This document shows positions 1 to 8,711 of a stretch of DNA of 64,000 nt, in pieces. The DNA comes from Saccharopolyspora dendranthemae (GTDB lineage Bacteria; Actinomycetota; Actinomycetes; Mycobacteriales; Pseudonocardiaceae), in the NCBI RefSeq assembly GCF_007829955.1, contig NZ_VIWX01000002.1, positions 1,054,001 through 1,118,000 on the forward strand, given 5' to 3'. Every line of letters starts with the position of its first letter. Positions within the stretch are counted from its first letter, which is position 1. A model generated the notes under the pieces. That model did not search any database, was not told the DNA's origin, and saw only the letters and a list, made by a program, of their open reading frames with translations. The position numbers were made by a program, and so were the translations under genes.

Positions 1-642
1 TAGCGCGCCGCGCTGAACTTCGCTGCGATGAGCCAGCACCGCTTCGGTCTTGCAGTCCAGCCAGCGGCTGATGTCGACCGACGCGCTCAGGTGCTCATCG
101 GGCACCGTGTGGGCGGCCTTGGGGTGCCCCACCAGGTCGCGGTAGGCGGCCAGCGCCGAGTGCGGGTGGGTCACCGAGTAGAGCGCCCGCACCTGCCACG
201 CCTCGCCGGTTTCGGGGTGCAGCTGCTCGAGACCGGCCGCGTGCACCGCCAGCATCGTGATGCGGTGGGTGTGCACGTGATCGGGGTGCCCGGAGATGCC
301 GCCGTAGCCGTCGTGGGTGATCACCACGTCGGGCCGGAATTCCCGCAGGTGGCCCACCAGCCGGTGCACCGCTTCCTGCAGCGGGGAATCGACCAGTCGC
401 GCGCAGCCCGGCGCTGATTCGGGCACCCGCGCGTCGGCGTAGCCCAAGAGCCGGGGCTTGCCCGCACCGAGGATCCGCAGCGCCTCCCCGAGTTCCCCGG
501 CCCGGTGGGTGTCGTCCACCCAGGTCGCGGTCACCACACCGGTGCGGGCGCCCGCCTCGGCTTGGCGGGCCAGCACACCCCCGGCCGACAGCGACTCGTC
601 GTCGGGATGGGCGAAGACCCCGAGCAGACTGGGCACCGGCAT
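1..642 (-). CDS. PIG-L family deacetylase (partial, 3' end outside window)
   Basis: Zinc-dependent N-acetylglucosaminyl deacetylase of the PIG-L/MshB/Mca superfamily, which removes acetyl or amide groups from GlcNAc-type conjugates. The first 214 codons are visible and no stop is reached before the window edge. The metal-binding AHPDDE motif is at residues 11-16, and a second cluster, GHPDHVHTHR, near residues 123-132, supplies the histidine ligands. The ATG at 642 is preceded by GGAAGG. It could be an MshB or Mca type enzyme (mycothiol synthesis or recycling) or a secondary-metabolite deacetylase; the visible part does not decide. The next gene downstream is out of view. Confidence 0.88.
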   Translation of the reverse strand, partial: MPVPSLLGVFAHPDDESLSAGGVLARQAEAGARTGVVTATWVDDTHRAGELGEALRILGAGKPRLLGYADARVPESAPGCARLVDSPLQEAVHRLVGHLREFRPDVVITHDGYGGISGHPDHVHTHRITMLAVHAAGLEQLHPETGEAWQVRALYSVTHPHSALAAYRDLVGHPKAAHTVPDEHLSASVDISRWLDCKTEAVLAHRSEVQRGAL

Positions 643-960
643 CGCGAAACCACCTTCCAGGGCAAAGGAGGCCCGGAGCATAGCCAGCCCCACGTCGCCT
701 CGCGACGCCTGGCAGCGCGGTTGGCTTGTTCACGCACACCACCTGTCCGATACGGGTCAGTCCGGGCACCGCCGAGGAGCGAACTGCGACGGCTCGGGCC
801 GCGATGACGACATGCAGCGCACGCACTCAGCTGATGTCCCCACCGTCCAGGTGATCTGAGTGGGGCGCTGAACCGTCCGGCCCCGATCGGCCATCCGGAC
901 GGGCCCGGATTGGGCCGAAACGCGCTCCCGCCGTGCGTGTCCGCTGGGAAACTCCACTGC
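643..960. other. Divergent intergenic region, no gene seen
   Basis: No convincing coding region between the PIG-L gene and the membrane protein gene. It should hold both divergent promoters. A short inverted repeat, CCGTCCGG (873-880) and CCGGACGG (895-902), lies just upstream of the membrane protein gene and may be an operator or leader hairpin. Confidence 0.4.
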
Positions 961-1617
961 ATGGCTCTCGCACCCACGGTTCCCACGGGCGCGCACCGAC
1001 GTCGCGGCGCCATCCGCGCCGTGCTGATCGCCGCGGCCTGCGGGCTCGCCGCCGGTGGGGCCACCGCTGTCGCGCAAGGTGCGCTGCCCCCGCAGGTGGC
1101 GTCGCTGGCCAACTCCAGCGGATCGTGGACGCTGCTGGCCTTCGCCCTGGCTCTGCCCGCACCGACCGCATTCTCAGGCGCGGTGTGCGGGGCGCTGTCA
1201 CTGGCCGGGATGCTTGCCGGCTACGTGCTCACCGACCTGCTGCGCGGCTACCCCTCCTCCACCGGGCTGATGGTGTTCTGGGGTGCCGCGGCGGTGCTGG
1301 CCGGACCTGTGCTGGGGCTGGGCGCGCAATGGCTGCGACGAAGGCCGGGAACCCGTGCGGCACTGGGATTGTCAGCACTGTGCGGTGTGCTGATCGGCGA
1401 GGCGGGATACGGACTGCTCGTCCTCGCCGAGAGCACCCACCCGCTCTACTGGTGGGGTCAGGCGGGTATCGGTGTGCTGCTGCTGGCCGCGGGTGCGGCG
1501 TGGAAGCTGCGCGGGCCGGGCGTGATCGTGCAGGTGGTGCTGTTCACCGCCGCGGTGGCCACGGCGTTCCCGGTGCTCTACCTGCACGGCAGCGTGCTCG
1601 TGCTGCTGGTGCCGTGA
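961..1617 (+). CDS. DUF6518-like integral membrane protein
   Basis: Protein of 218 residues made almost entirely of hydrophobic helices (about six to seven predicted membrane segments) separated by short basic loops. The RRR cluster around residues 12-14 suits an inside N-terminus. It resembles the DUF6518 family of actinobacterial membrane proteins, whose function is unknown. The ATG at 961 was chosen because the hydrophobic domain follows it after a short basic leader; an upstream GTG-type start would add a non-hydrophobic extension. It stands alone, divergent from the PIG-L gene. Confidence 0.7.
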   Translation: MALAPTVPTGAHRRRGAIRAVLIAAACGLAAGGATAVAQGALPPQVASLANSSGSWTLLAFALALPAPTAFSGAVCGALSLAGMLAGYVLTDLLRGYPSSTGLMVFWGAAAVLAGPVLGLGAQWLRRRPGTRAALGLSALCGVLIGEAGYGLLVLAESTHPLYWWGQAGIGVLLLAAGAAWKLRGPGVIVQVVLFTAAVATAFPVLYLHGSVLVLLVP

Positions 1618-1655
1618 CCGGCCGGCGGTCCCGATCTCGATGAGGCCCTCGGTGC

Positions 1656-2414
1656 TCACAGGAGGGCGCCGCCGGAGACCTCGATGCGCTGGGCGGTGAC
1701 CCAGCGCAGTCCCTCGGAGGCCATCGTGGCGATGGCGTCGCCGATCTCCTCGGGTTCGCCGACGCGGCCGAGCACGGTCTGGTCGGCCAGAGCCTGGCGC
1801 AACCCGTCGTCGTCCCGCATCGCTCCGCCGTTGAAGTCGGTGGCCGTGGGCCCCGGGGCGATCGAGTTCACCCGGATACCGCGAGGCCCGAGCTCTGCGG
1901 CGAGATTGCGGCTCAGAGCTTCGAGCGCGGCCTTCGATGCGGCGTAGACGGAGGTGGTGGGCCTGGTGTGGCGGGTCGCTGACGACGACACGTTGATGAC
2001 CTGGCCGCCCTGGGCCAGCAGCGGCACGAGCGACTGGATGAGGAAGAACGTGCCCCGCACGTTGGTGCCCATCACCGTGTCGAAGTCGTCGAGCGTGACG
2101 GTCTCCAGCGGCCCGAAGATTCCCACTCCCGCGTTGTTGACCAGAACGTCGAGCCGCGACGCGCCCCAGCGCTCCAGCTGCGCGCCCAGTTCGGAGGTGA
2201 AGGACTCGAAGGAGGAGACATCGCTGAGGTCGAGCCGGAGAACGGCGGCAGTCCCGCCCACGGCCCGCACCTGCTCCGCCGTCTCCTCAGCCCCGGCCGC
2301 ATCACCGCGGTGGGTCACCACGACCCGCACCCCGCGGGTGGCCAGAGCGATGGCCGCGCTGCGCCCGAGGCCGCGATTCGTGCCGGTCACCACAGCGATC
2401 TTGTCGGTAGTCAT
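1656..2414 (-). CDS. SDR family NAD(P)-dependent oxidoreductase
   Basis: Classical short-chain dehydrogenase of 252 residues. The Rossmann motif TGTNRGLG is at residues 10-17, NNAG near 93, and the catalytic Ser and YAASK near 145-160. The C-terminus has the family ending with GEPEEIG and SGGALL. The substrate cannot be told. It is divergent from a TetR gene with two matching palindromes between them (2431-2450, 2481-2500), so it is almost certainly the repressor's target. Confidence 0.9.
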   Translation of the reverse strand: MTTDKIAVVTGTNRGLGRSAAIALATRGVRVVVTHRGDAAGAEETAEQVRAVGGTAAVLRLDLSDVSSFESFTSELGAQLERWGASRLDVLVNNAGVGIFGPLETVTLDDFDTVMGTNVRGTFFLIQSLVPLLAQGGQVINVSSSATRHTRPTTSVYAASKAALEALSRNLAAELGPRGIRVNSIAPGPTATDFNGGAMRDDDGLRQALADQTVLGRVGEPEEIGDAIATMASEGLRWVTAQRIEVSGGALL

Positions 2415-2430
2415 GAAGTTCCTCCCCAGA

Positions 2431-2450
2431 CGCGAGTCACTCGACTCGCC
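2431..2450. promoter_or_regulatory. TetR operator, copy 1
   Basis: Imperfect palindrome CGCGAGTCA-CT-CGACTCGCC, 17 bases upstream of the SDR start. It matches copy 2 in both half-sites and spacing, and the two centres are exactly 50 bp apart. Confidence 0.75.
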
Positions 2451-2480
2451 TTGTTGGTGCAGCGTAAGCGGACACGCGGA

Positions 2481-2500
2481 GGCGAGTCAAGTGACTCGCC
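2481..2500. promoter_or_regulatory. TetR operator, copy 2
   Basis: Perfect palindrome GGCGAGTCA-AG-TGACTCGCC, 24 bases upstream of the TetR ATG. Its position between divergent TetR and SDR genes supports autoregulation and control of the SDR. Confidence 0.8.
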
Positions 2501-2524
2501 TCGGGCCTGGTGGATACTCACCGC

Positions 2525-3160
2525 ATGGCGGCAGAACTCAGCGCGCACCACCGCAGGCTCGCGCAGCAGAAGCGCGAGGCGATCACCACCGCGGCCACGG
2601 AACTGTTCGTGGAGCGCGGCTACGACCGGACCTCCCTCGCGCGGGTCGCCGACGCCGCCGGGGTCTCGAAGTCCACCCTGTTCAAGCAGTTCCCCACCAA
2701 GGCGGCGCTCTTCGAGGCCATCATCACCGAGTCCTGGCAGCGCGACGCCGGCGATGCCGCCGAGCGGCCGCAGGTGGGTGATCTGCGCTCCGGACTGACG
2801 ACCATCGGCCACCGCTACGCCGAGCTCATCGGCCAGCCACGCATGACCGGTCTGTTCCGGATCGTCATCGCAGAACTGCCCCGGTTCCCCGAGCTGGGTC
2901 GGATGCAGTTCCAGCTCGGCAAACTGCCCTACTTCGCCTCCGTCCAGCACTACCTGGAATCCGAGCACGAAGCGGGCAACGCCGTGGTGCCCGACGCCGA
3001 GAGCGCCGCGAACCAGTTCCTCGGCATGATCGCCAACTACGTCCTGTGGCCGCGGATGCTGCTGACCGACTGGAAACCCACACCCTCGGACGTCAACAAC
3101 GCCGTCGACGAAGCCGTCCAGACCATGCTCGCCCGCTACACCCCCGACACGCCGTCCTGA
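2525..3160 (+). CDS. TetR/AcrR family repressor
   Basis: Repressor of 211 residues. The N-terminal helix-turn-helix (residues about 15-60) has the standard pattern, with TSLARVADAAGVSKSTLFKQF as turn and recognition helix. The C-terminal ligand domain resembles the AefR type. ATG 2525 was preferred over GTG 2510 because it leaves more room after the operator at 2481-2500. The divergent SDR is the probable regulated gene. Confidence 0.88.
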   Translation: MAAELSAHHRRLAQQKREAITTAATELFVERGYDRTSLARVADAAGVSKSTLFKQFPTKAALFEAIITESWQRDAGDAAERPQVGDLRSGLTTIGHRYAELIGQPRMTGLFRIVIAELPRFPELGRMQFQLGKLPYFASVQHYLESEHEAGNAVVPDAESAANQFLGMIANYVLWPRMLLTDWKPTPSDVNNAVDEAVQTMLARYTPDTPS

Positions 3161-3180
3161 CGACGCGCGAGCCCCGCCGG

Positions 3181-4032
3181 TCAGCGCCGGTAGAGCTCGG
3201 TGAGCAGGTCGACGACCTTGCCCGCGTGCAGCGGGCGCTCGTCGCGCCACCAGATGACGCGCACCGGGAGCGGCGGCGCGTCGCGCACCGGGCGGAACAC
3301 CACGCCGCTGCGCCGGTACTGGGTGAGCGTGGCCTCGGAGGTGATGCCCACGACCCGCCCACTGGAGACCGAGGTCAGCCAGTCGTCGACGTCGGCGGTG
3401 TCCTCGAAGGACGGTTGCCGGTCGTCCGGCCACAGCTGCGGTGTGGTGGAACCCGCACGCCGGTCGAGCAGCACCGTGCGTTCTGCCAGATCGCTCAGCC
3501 GCACGAAACGGCGCCGCGCCCAGGCGTCGTCGGTGGCCATCGCGCAGTAGCGCCGTTCCACACCCACGACGACACCGGAGAAGCGGCGCCGGTCGGGTTC
3601 GGTGCGCACCACCGCCAGGTCGCAGGCTCCTTCGGCCAGCCCACCGGTGGCGGAGTTGGTGCGCACCAGCTGCAACCGCACCTCCGGCAGGCCGCGCTCC
3701 CAGCGGCGCTGGAAGGCCACCGTGTGCCTGCCCAGCGCCGACCAGGCATGACCGATGCGCAGCGTCGAGTCGCCGGTGGTGGCTTCGCGCACCAGCTCCT
3801 CGGCCTCGGCCAGCACGCGCCGAGCGTGGGCGAGAACCCGGGTGCCCGCCGCGGTGGGGACGACCTGGCGGCTGGTGCGGCGCAGCAGCCGCACGCCGAG
3901 GGCGTTCTCCAGCCCGGCCAGGGTGCGCGAGACCTGAGCTTGGGAGAGACCGAGTTCGGCAGCGGCGTCGGTGAAGGTGCCGGCCTCGACGATGGCGACC
4001 AGGCATCGCAGCTGCCGCAACTCCACATCCAT
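3181..4032 (-). CDS. LysR family transcriptional regulator
   Basis: Protein of 283 residues with an N-terminal winged HTH (residues 1-60, including LSQAQVSRTLAGLE) and a LysR substrate-binding domain after about residue 88. The start was placed at the ATG giving MDVELRQLR, the usual LysR beginning. It is divergent from the DMT transporter gene at 4103, with only 70 bp between the starts, the usual layout for a LysR regulator and its target. Confidence 0.9.
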   Translation of the reverse strand: MDVELRQLRCLVAIVEAGTFTDAAAELGLSQAQVSRTLAGLENALGVRLLRRTSRQVVPTAAGTRVLAHARRVLAEAEELVREATTGDSTLRIGHAWSALGRHTVAFQRRWERGLPEVRLQLVRTNSATGGLAEGACDLAVVRTEPDRRRFSGVVVGVERRYCAMATDDAWARRRFVRLSDLAERTVLLDRRAGSTTPQLWPDDRQPSFEDTADVDDWLTSVSSGRVVGITSEATLTQYRRSGVVFRPVRDAPPLPVRVIWWRDERPLHAGKVVDLLTELYRR

Positions 4033-4102
4033 GCGTCCAGCGTATCGCCGGCGCGGCGCATGCATTGGCCGCAATGATGCTCCGGGCCGCAGGGTGGCGG
4101 GC

Positions 4103-4987
4103 ATGTCGAGCGCGCACACCACTCCCGCACCGACCATCCCGGACACCACCTCCCGAGGCGCTGGGGTGGCGTTGATGTCGGGCAGCGCCCTGTCCAACCA
4201 GACCGGTGCCGCGATCGGATCGTTGGCCTTCGACACCATCACTCCCGCCGGTGTGGTGGCCGTGCGCCAGTGGATCGCCGGACTGGTGCTCCCGGTCGCC
4301 ACCCGTCCCCGGCTGCGGGAGTTCACCTCGGCGCAGCGGCGGCTGGTGCTCGCTCTGGCCCTGGTGCTGCCGGTCATCAACCTCGCCCTCTACAGCGCGA
4401 TCGACCGCATCGGGCTCGGCCTGGCGGTCACCTTGGAGTTCCTGGGACCGCTGGCGGTCGCCTTGATCGGGGCCCGCCGCCGCATCGACCTGGCCTGCGC
4501 GGTGCTGGCCGCGGCCGGTGTCGCGGTGCTCATGCGCCCGCAACCCAGCACCGATTACCTCGGGATGGGGCTGGCGCTGCTGGCCGCGGCCTGCTGGGCC
4601 TGCTACATCCTGCTCAACCACGCCTTGAGCCGATCCCTGCCCGGTGGGCAGGGCACCGCCTGCGCGTGCGGGATCTCCGGGGTGCTGTTCCTGCCCATCG
4701 GCGTCGGCGTGCTGGTCACCCATCCGCCCACGGTGGCGGCGCTCGGTTTCGCGGTGACCGCAGGGGTGCTGTCCTCGGCCGTGCCGTTCTTGTGCGACGC
4801 GCTGGCGCTGGGCCGCGTGCCCGCTCCGCTGTTCGCGATCTTCATGAGCCTCAACCCGGTGCTGGCGGCCACCGCGGGCCTGCTGCTGCTCGGTCAGCAC
4901 CTCGACGTCTGGCAGTGGGCGTCCATCGCCGCCATCGTCACCGCGAACACCACCACCGTCCTCACCCCGCCCCGAACCGCTCACTAG
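4103..4987 (+). CDS. EamA/DMT superfamily exporter
   Basis: Transporter of 294 residues with about ten hydrophobic helices in two EamA repeats, of the RhtA/threonine-homoserine exporter type. It probably exports an amino acid or small metabolite. The start at ATG 4103 (GGGTGGCGGGC upstream) gives the right family length. It is divergent from a LysR regulator. Its TAG stop shares the four bases CTAG (4984-4987) with the stop of the convergent AraC gene. Confidence 0.85.
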   Translation: MSSAHTTPAPTIPDTTSRGAGVALMSGSALSNQTGAAIGSLAFDTITPAGVVAVRQWIAGLVLPVATRPRLREFTSAQRRLVLALALVLPVINLALYSAIDRIGLGLAVTLEFLGPLAVALIGARRRIDLACAVLAAAGVAVLMRPQPSTDYLGMGLALLAAACWACYILLNHALSRSLPGGQGTACACGISGVLFLPIGVGVLVTHPPTVAALGFAVTAGVLSSAVPFLCDALALGRVPAPLFAIFMSLNPVLAATAGLLLLGQHLDVWQWASIAAIVTANTTTVLTPPRTAH

Positions 4988-5916
4988 CAGCCCTCGCGAG
5001 GTCCCGGGCCTGGCCGTGCACGCCGGTGCTGCAGGGGTGTCTTGCCGAAGGCACGTTTGAAGGCGGTGATGAAGGCGCTTTCCGAGGTGTACCCGACCCG
5101 TGATGACAATTCGCCTACTGAGGTGTCGTGGTGGGTGAGTTCGTACGCGGCGATCCGCATGCGCCACTCAGTCAGGTACGTCAGCGGCGGGACGCCGGCG
5201 ACGGCGCGGAAGCGCGCGGCGAAACCGGTGCGGGACATCGCGGCGAGGCGGGCGAGTTCGCCGAGCCGCCACGTGTGGGCCGGGTTCTCGTGCAGGGCCC
5301 GCGCGGCCGGGGCCAGCCGCGGGTCTGCGAGGATCCGCAGCCGGCCTGCGGGCAGGGCGTTCGGCCGCGCCAGGTAGGCACGCAGGATCTGGACGAGGAG
5401 CAACTGCGCGAGTTGATCCCGAGTGAAGCTGTGACCGGGCCGGTCGTGGCCCATTTCCGCGTCCAGTTCCCGCAGTAGCCAGTCGAGAGCCGACGCCTGC
5501 GGGTGCGCTACCGAAATGTGCATGAGCGGCGGCAATGCCCGCACCAGCAGTGCCTCACCACCTGCTTCGACCGTCACTTCTCCGCCTATGCCGGAGAACT
5601 CGTCCGCTGTGCCGATGCGATGGTCGGGCACCGTCATCGTTTCGGCATCGAGCGGCAGCACGTCGGCATCGGTGCGCAGGACGAAGGGATGGGCCCCGTT
5701 CACCGCGATCGCCTCGCCGGACCGCAATTCGCCTGACCGCCCGCCGGAGGTGAAGGTACAACTCCCGCGCCGCACGGCGATGATCTTGAGCCGGCCGCGG
5801 GCCGGGAAGCGCAGCGCCCACCGGCCACTCGCCGACAGCTTTCCGGTGAGGTGGCAGCGGGCCCCGGCGAGGGCGAGCACCTGGGACAGCGGGTCTGGAT
5901 GGCGATCGGCGAGCAC
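4984..5916 (-). CDS. AraC family regulator with cupin-type sensor domain
   Basis: Regulator of 310 residues: an N-terminal cupin_6-like sensor domain (about 1-195) and a C-terminal double HTH (about 200-300) with the AraC signature around GYTSESAFITAFKRAFG. GTG start at 5916. It is divergent from an aldo/keto reductase with 73 bp between, so it probably controls that gene, a common pairing. The palindrome TTTCGCGCGAAA (5925-5936) sits just upstream. Confidence 0.9.
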   Translation of the reverse strand: MLADRHPDPLSQVLALAGARCHLTGKLSASGRWALRFPARGRLKIIAVRRGSCTFTSGGRSGELRSGEAIAVNGAHPFVLRTDADVLPLDAETMTVPDHRIGTADEFSGIGGEVTVEAGGEALLVRALPPLMHISVAHPQASALDWLLRELDAEMGHDRPGHSFTRDQLAQLLLVQILRAYLARPNALPAGRLRILADPRLAPAARALHENPAHTWRLGELARLAAMSRTGFAARFRAVAGVPPLTYLTEWRMRIAAYELTHHDTSVGELSSRVGYTSESAFITAFKRAFGKTPLQHRRARPGPGPREGC

Positions 5917-5924
5917 GGCTGTAC

Positions 5925-5936
5925 TTTCGCGCGAAA
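5925..5936. promoter_or_regulatory. Palindrome in AraC/aldo-keto reductase promoter region
   Basis: Perfect 12-bp palindrome TTTCGCGCGAAA, 8 bp upstream of the AraC start and 53 bp upstream of the reductase start. It is a candidate operator; AraC proteins often bind direct repeats, so the assignment is weak. Confidence 0.35.
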
Positions 5937-5989
5937 AATCGGGACTCCGTGCTATTCACCGTACACTTTTCCGGGTTCACGCTGGCGGC

Positions 5990-7054
5990 ATGAATCTCGC
6001 TTCGTACCGCACCCTCGGCCGGACCGGTCTCCGGATCAGCCCGCTGGTCCTCGGCACGCTGACCTTCGACGATCCCGGCTGGGGCTGCGATCAGGACACC
6101 GCGCTACGCCTGCTGCACCGCTACGTCGACGCCGGGGGAAACGCCCTCGACACGGCCAACGGCTACGCCGGGGGCCGCGCGGAACAGACCATCGCGAAGT
6201 TCCTCCGCACCAACCCGTCGCTGCGGGACGGGCTGGTGCTCGCCACGAAGTTCGCCGGCACCATGCACGCCGGCGACCCCAACGGCGGCGGCACCGGCCG
6301 CAAGGCGATCCTGCGGCAGCTCGACGCGTCACTCACCCGGCTGGGCACGGATCACGTGGACCTGTACTGGCAGCACTACTTCGACCAGCACACCCCGATC
6401 GAGGAGACGATCGGCACCCTGCAGGACCTGGTCACCGCGGGCAAGATCCGGTACTTCGGCCTGTCCGACACGCCCGCGTGGGCCGTCGCACGCGCGGCGA
6501 GCCTCGCCGAATCCCGCGGCTGGGCCCCTGTCGCGGCGATCCAGGTGGAGTACTCGCTGCTGCAGCGGACCGTCGAGAGCGAGCTGTTCGGCGCGGCCCG
6601 GGCACTGGGCATCGGGGTGACGCCCTGGGGTCCGCTCGCCGGCGGTGTGCTGTCCGGGAGGTACACCCGGACCGGCGCCGCCGAGTCAGGCCGCGCGGAC
6701 TGGGCGAGCACACGCGCACGGCTGACTGAGAACACCTTCGCCCTGCTCGACGTACTGCACGACATCGCTGCCGAGCAACAGGTTCCGATGCCCGCCGTCG
6801 CTCTCAGCTGGGTCCACCACCGCCCGGAAGTGACCGCGACCATCATCGGATGCCGGACGCTCGACCAACTGGAGAACAACCTCGCATCCCTCACCGTGAC
6901 ACTCTCCGCGGAGCAGCTCGCCTCGCTGGACGCCTTGACCGCTCCGCCCCTGCCCTTCCCCTTCGCTTTCCTCGACACCAGCGCGACTGACCTCGCCCAA
7001 GGCGGCGCGACGATCAACGGGGTCCCGTCCCGAAACTGGCAACCGTCCCACTGA
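5990..7054 (+). CDS. Aldo/keto reductase
   Basis: NADPH-dependent aldo/keto reductase of 354 residues on the TIM-barrel fold. It starts with the family pattern YRTLGRTGLRISPLVLGT and has the catalytic region DTANGYAGG (Asp and Tyr), a catalytic Lys in ATKFAG and His in QHYFDQH. The C-terminal cofactor segment includes IIGCRTLDQLENN. The start ATG 5990 matches the family N-terminus. Divergent AraC gene suggests induction by the compound it reduces; the substrate is not known. Confidence 0.9.
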   Translation: MNLASYRTLGRTGLRISPLVLGTLTFDDPGWGCDQDTALRLLHRYVDAGGNALDTANGYAGGRAEQTIAKFLRTNPSLRDGLVLATKFAGTMHAGDPNGGGTGRKAILRQLDASLTRLGTDHVDLYWQHYFDQHTPIEETIGTLQDLVTAGKIRYFGLSDTPAWAVARAASLAESRGWAPVAAIQVEYSLLQRTVESELFGAARALGIGVTPWGPLAGGVLSGRYTRTGAAESGRADWASTRARLTENTFALLDVLHDIAAEQQVPMPAVALSWVHHRPEVTATIIGCRTLDQLENNLASLTVTLSAEQLASLDALTAPPLPFPFAFLDTSATDLAQGGATINGVPSRNWQPSH

Positions 7055-7080
7055 CCAGCACCAGCCACCGTGAGGATCGC

Positions 7081-7476
7081 TCAGGCCTCGACGACGGCGA
7101 TGTGGTTGCCGTCGGGGTCGCTGAGCATGAACAACAGCGGCGCCCCCTCCCCGAATTCGGGCGCGGAGTCCAGTTGCACGTCGCCGAGCGCCCGCAGGCG
7201 CTCGTACTCGCCGTGCACGTCGGTGGTTTCCACCCCGATCGCGCCGCCGCCGGGCTCCGCGCCCATGGGCGAGTTGAGTGCGAGTCGCGCGGTGGATCCC
7301 GGGGGCGCGACCTCCAGCCACCGGTATTCGCCGTGGGGACCGAACCGGGTGTCGCCGCGGACCTCGAACCCGAGCTTGCGGGTGTAGAACTCCAGGGCCG
7401 CGTCCTGGTCGGCGACGGTGAACATGGCGACGCCGAGGTTGTTGATGGTCGTGGACGTGTGCGTGTTGGTAGTCAT
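7081..7476 (-). CDS. VOC/glyoxalase family protein
   Basis: Small protein of 131 residues with the vicinal oxygen chelate fold: start motif NNLGVAMFTVADQDAALEFY, then DTRFG, and the C-terminal DPDGNHIAVVE carrying the final metal-ligand Glu. It could be a lyase, dioxygenase or drug-binding protein. The ATG at 7476 was chosen because it begins just before the fold. It stands convergent to the aldo/keto reductase and has its own short upstream gap to the recombinase gene. Confidence 0.85.
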   Translation of the reverse strand: MTTNTHTSTTINNLGVAMFTVADQDAALEFYTRKLGFEVRGDTRFGPHGEYRWLEVAPPGSTARLALNSPMGAEPGGGAIGVETTDVHGEYERLRALGDVQLDSAPEFGEGAPLLFMLSDPDGNHIAVVEA

Positions 7477-7530
7477 GACATGGGGACTACCCCGCTGCGC
7501 GAAAGTCATCGCCCCCACCAGGATTTAACG

Positions 7531-8583
7531 TCACCGTGACGGATCGGGTGAAGGTCCTTGATCGTTCTCGCTCGGGGCTTCCGGGGCCGCTGTGGCGCGC
7601 GAGACCAGGTGCGCCGGGTCGCGCGAGAGCGACAGCGCCACGTGGTCGTAGAGCTGGGTGACCGCCGCCGAGGAATGGCCGAGCGCGTCGCGGCGGTCTT
7701 CCAGGGCGGCCCCGTGCTGGCGGGCGATGGTGTTGAAGGTGTGGCGCATCGAGTGCGGGGTGATGCGCTGAGGCATCGCCACCTCGGCTCGTGCGGCCAT
7801 GGTCTGCACGAGCCGGTGGATTTGGTGACGGTTGACCCTGGCGCCCTCGCGGGTGATCACCAGCGCGTCGGTGTCGGCGTCCGGACGTTGCTGCAGGTAG
7901 GCCTCCAGCACACCGTGCAGCGCCTGCGGGATAGGGCGCGTGCGGACCTTGCCACCCTTCATCCGCACCGTCAGCACCCGCATCCCCTCACGCTGGCCGA
8001 GGTCGGACAGATCGGCGTTGCACAGCTCTGACACGCGCACGCCCAGATCGATCAGCAGGGCCATCACCAGTGCTGACGCCTGCGGGCCGAGGGTGCGGTG
8101 CCGGTAGTCGCGGCTGCCGGCCAGCATCGCGCTCGCCTGCTCGGCCGAGACGCTTGTGGTCGGCGAGTGCCTGCGGTCGTAGCGGGGCCGCGCGGCGTCA
8201 CGGGCCGGGTTGGCATCGATGGCACCGGCGCGCACGAGGTAGGTGTAGAAGCTGGAGACGGCGGCGAGCTTGCGGGCCCGGGTGGAGGCCGCTGCCGGGC
8301 GTCCGGTGCGCGGATTCGGTGTGGCGGCCAGTTCGGCGCCGTACATCTGCACCTCCGGCAGCCGCACGCTCATCGGATCCAGGCCGCGGTGGGTGCACCA
8401 GTCGAGGTAGTCGCGCAGGTCCCGCGAGTAGGCCCCCCGGGTGTCGGCGGACTCGGCGAACGACCCCAGCCATGAGGCGATCAGCGCGGCCAGGGTGTGG
8501 CCTGTGCGCGTCGGGGCGGCCAGGAGTTCCGTTTGCGCCCGCTTCCCCACCACGTCCGCATCGGACACCGTTCGCCTCTCCAT
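7531..8583 (-). CDS. Tyrosine recombinase / integrase
   Basis: Site-specific recombinase of 350 residues, XerC/XerD-like. A SAM-like core-binding domain covers about residues 30-125. The catalytic domain shows Arg in GVRVSELC, Lys in MKGGKVRT, HSMRHTF (His-x-x-Arg), LGHSS and the nucleophile Tyr in QLYDH. ATG 8583 has GGTGGG upstream; an in-frame GTG lies at 8601. No tRNA, excisionase or phage genes are nearby, so it is either a chromosomal Xer paralogue or the remnant of an element. The divergent neighbour is an ATPase. Confidence 0.9.
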   Translation of the reverse strand: MERRTVSDADVVGKRAQTELLAAPTRTGHTLAALIASWLGSFAESADTRGAYSRDLRDYLDWCTHRGLDPMSVRLPEVQMYGAELAATPNPRTGRPAAASTRARKLAAVSSFYTYLVRAGAIDANPARDAARPRYDRRHSPTTSVSAEQASAMLAGSRDYRHRTLGPQASALVMALLIDLGVRVSELCNADLSDLGQREGMRVLTVRMKGGKVRTRPIPQALHGVLEAYLQQRPDADTDALVITREGARVNRHQIHRLVQTMAARAEVAMPQRITPHSMRHTFNTIARQHGAALEDRRDALGHSSAAVTQLYDHVALSLSRDPAHLVSRATAAPEAPSENDQGPSPDPSR

Positions 8584-8590
8584 GCACCCA

Positions 8591-8616
8591 CCGTACCGCA
8601 CATAAGCGCGATTATG
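8591..8616. repeat. Inverted repeat upstream of recombinase
   Basis: The arms CCGCACATAA (8591-8600 and following) and TTATGCGCGG flank a 6-base spacer GCGCGA, with one mismatch. It starts just upstream of the recombinase ATG, and could be an operator or recombinase binding site. Coordinates are approximate by a base or two. Confidence 0.4.
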
Positions 8617-8711
8617 CGCGGTGCTCCTGGGTCCGTTTTTCCTGATTGTTGTTCCGTTTCGTTGGTTCCATAACGTTAGTAACGTAATCGTCTGAGGATC
8701 GGGCGTGAATC

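Noticed and set aside
95..826. Long arginine- and alanine-rich minus-strand reading frame
   Set aside because: Out-of-frame shadow of the PIG-L gene; it has no domain sequence.
2411..5167. 918-residue minus-strand frame
   Set aside because: Shadow of the TetR, LysR and DMT genes; composition is Arg/Gly/His-rich and no family pattern appears.
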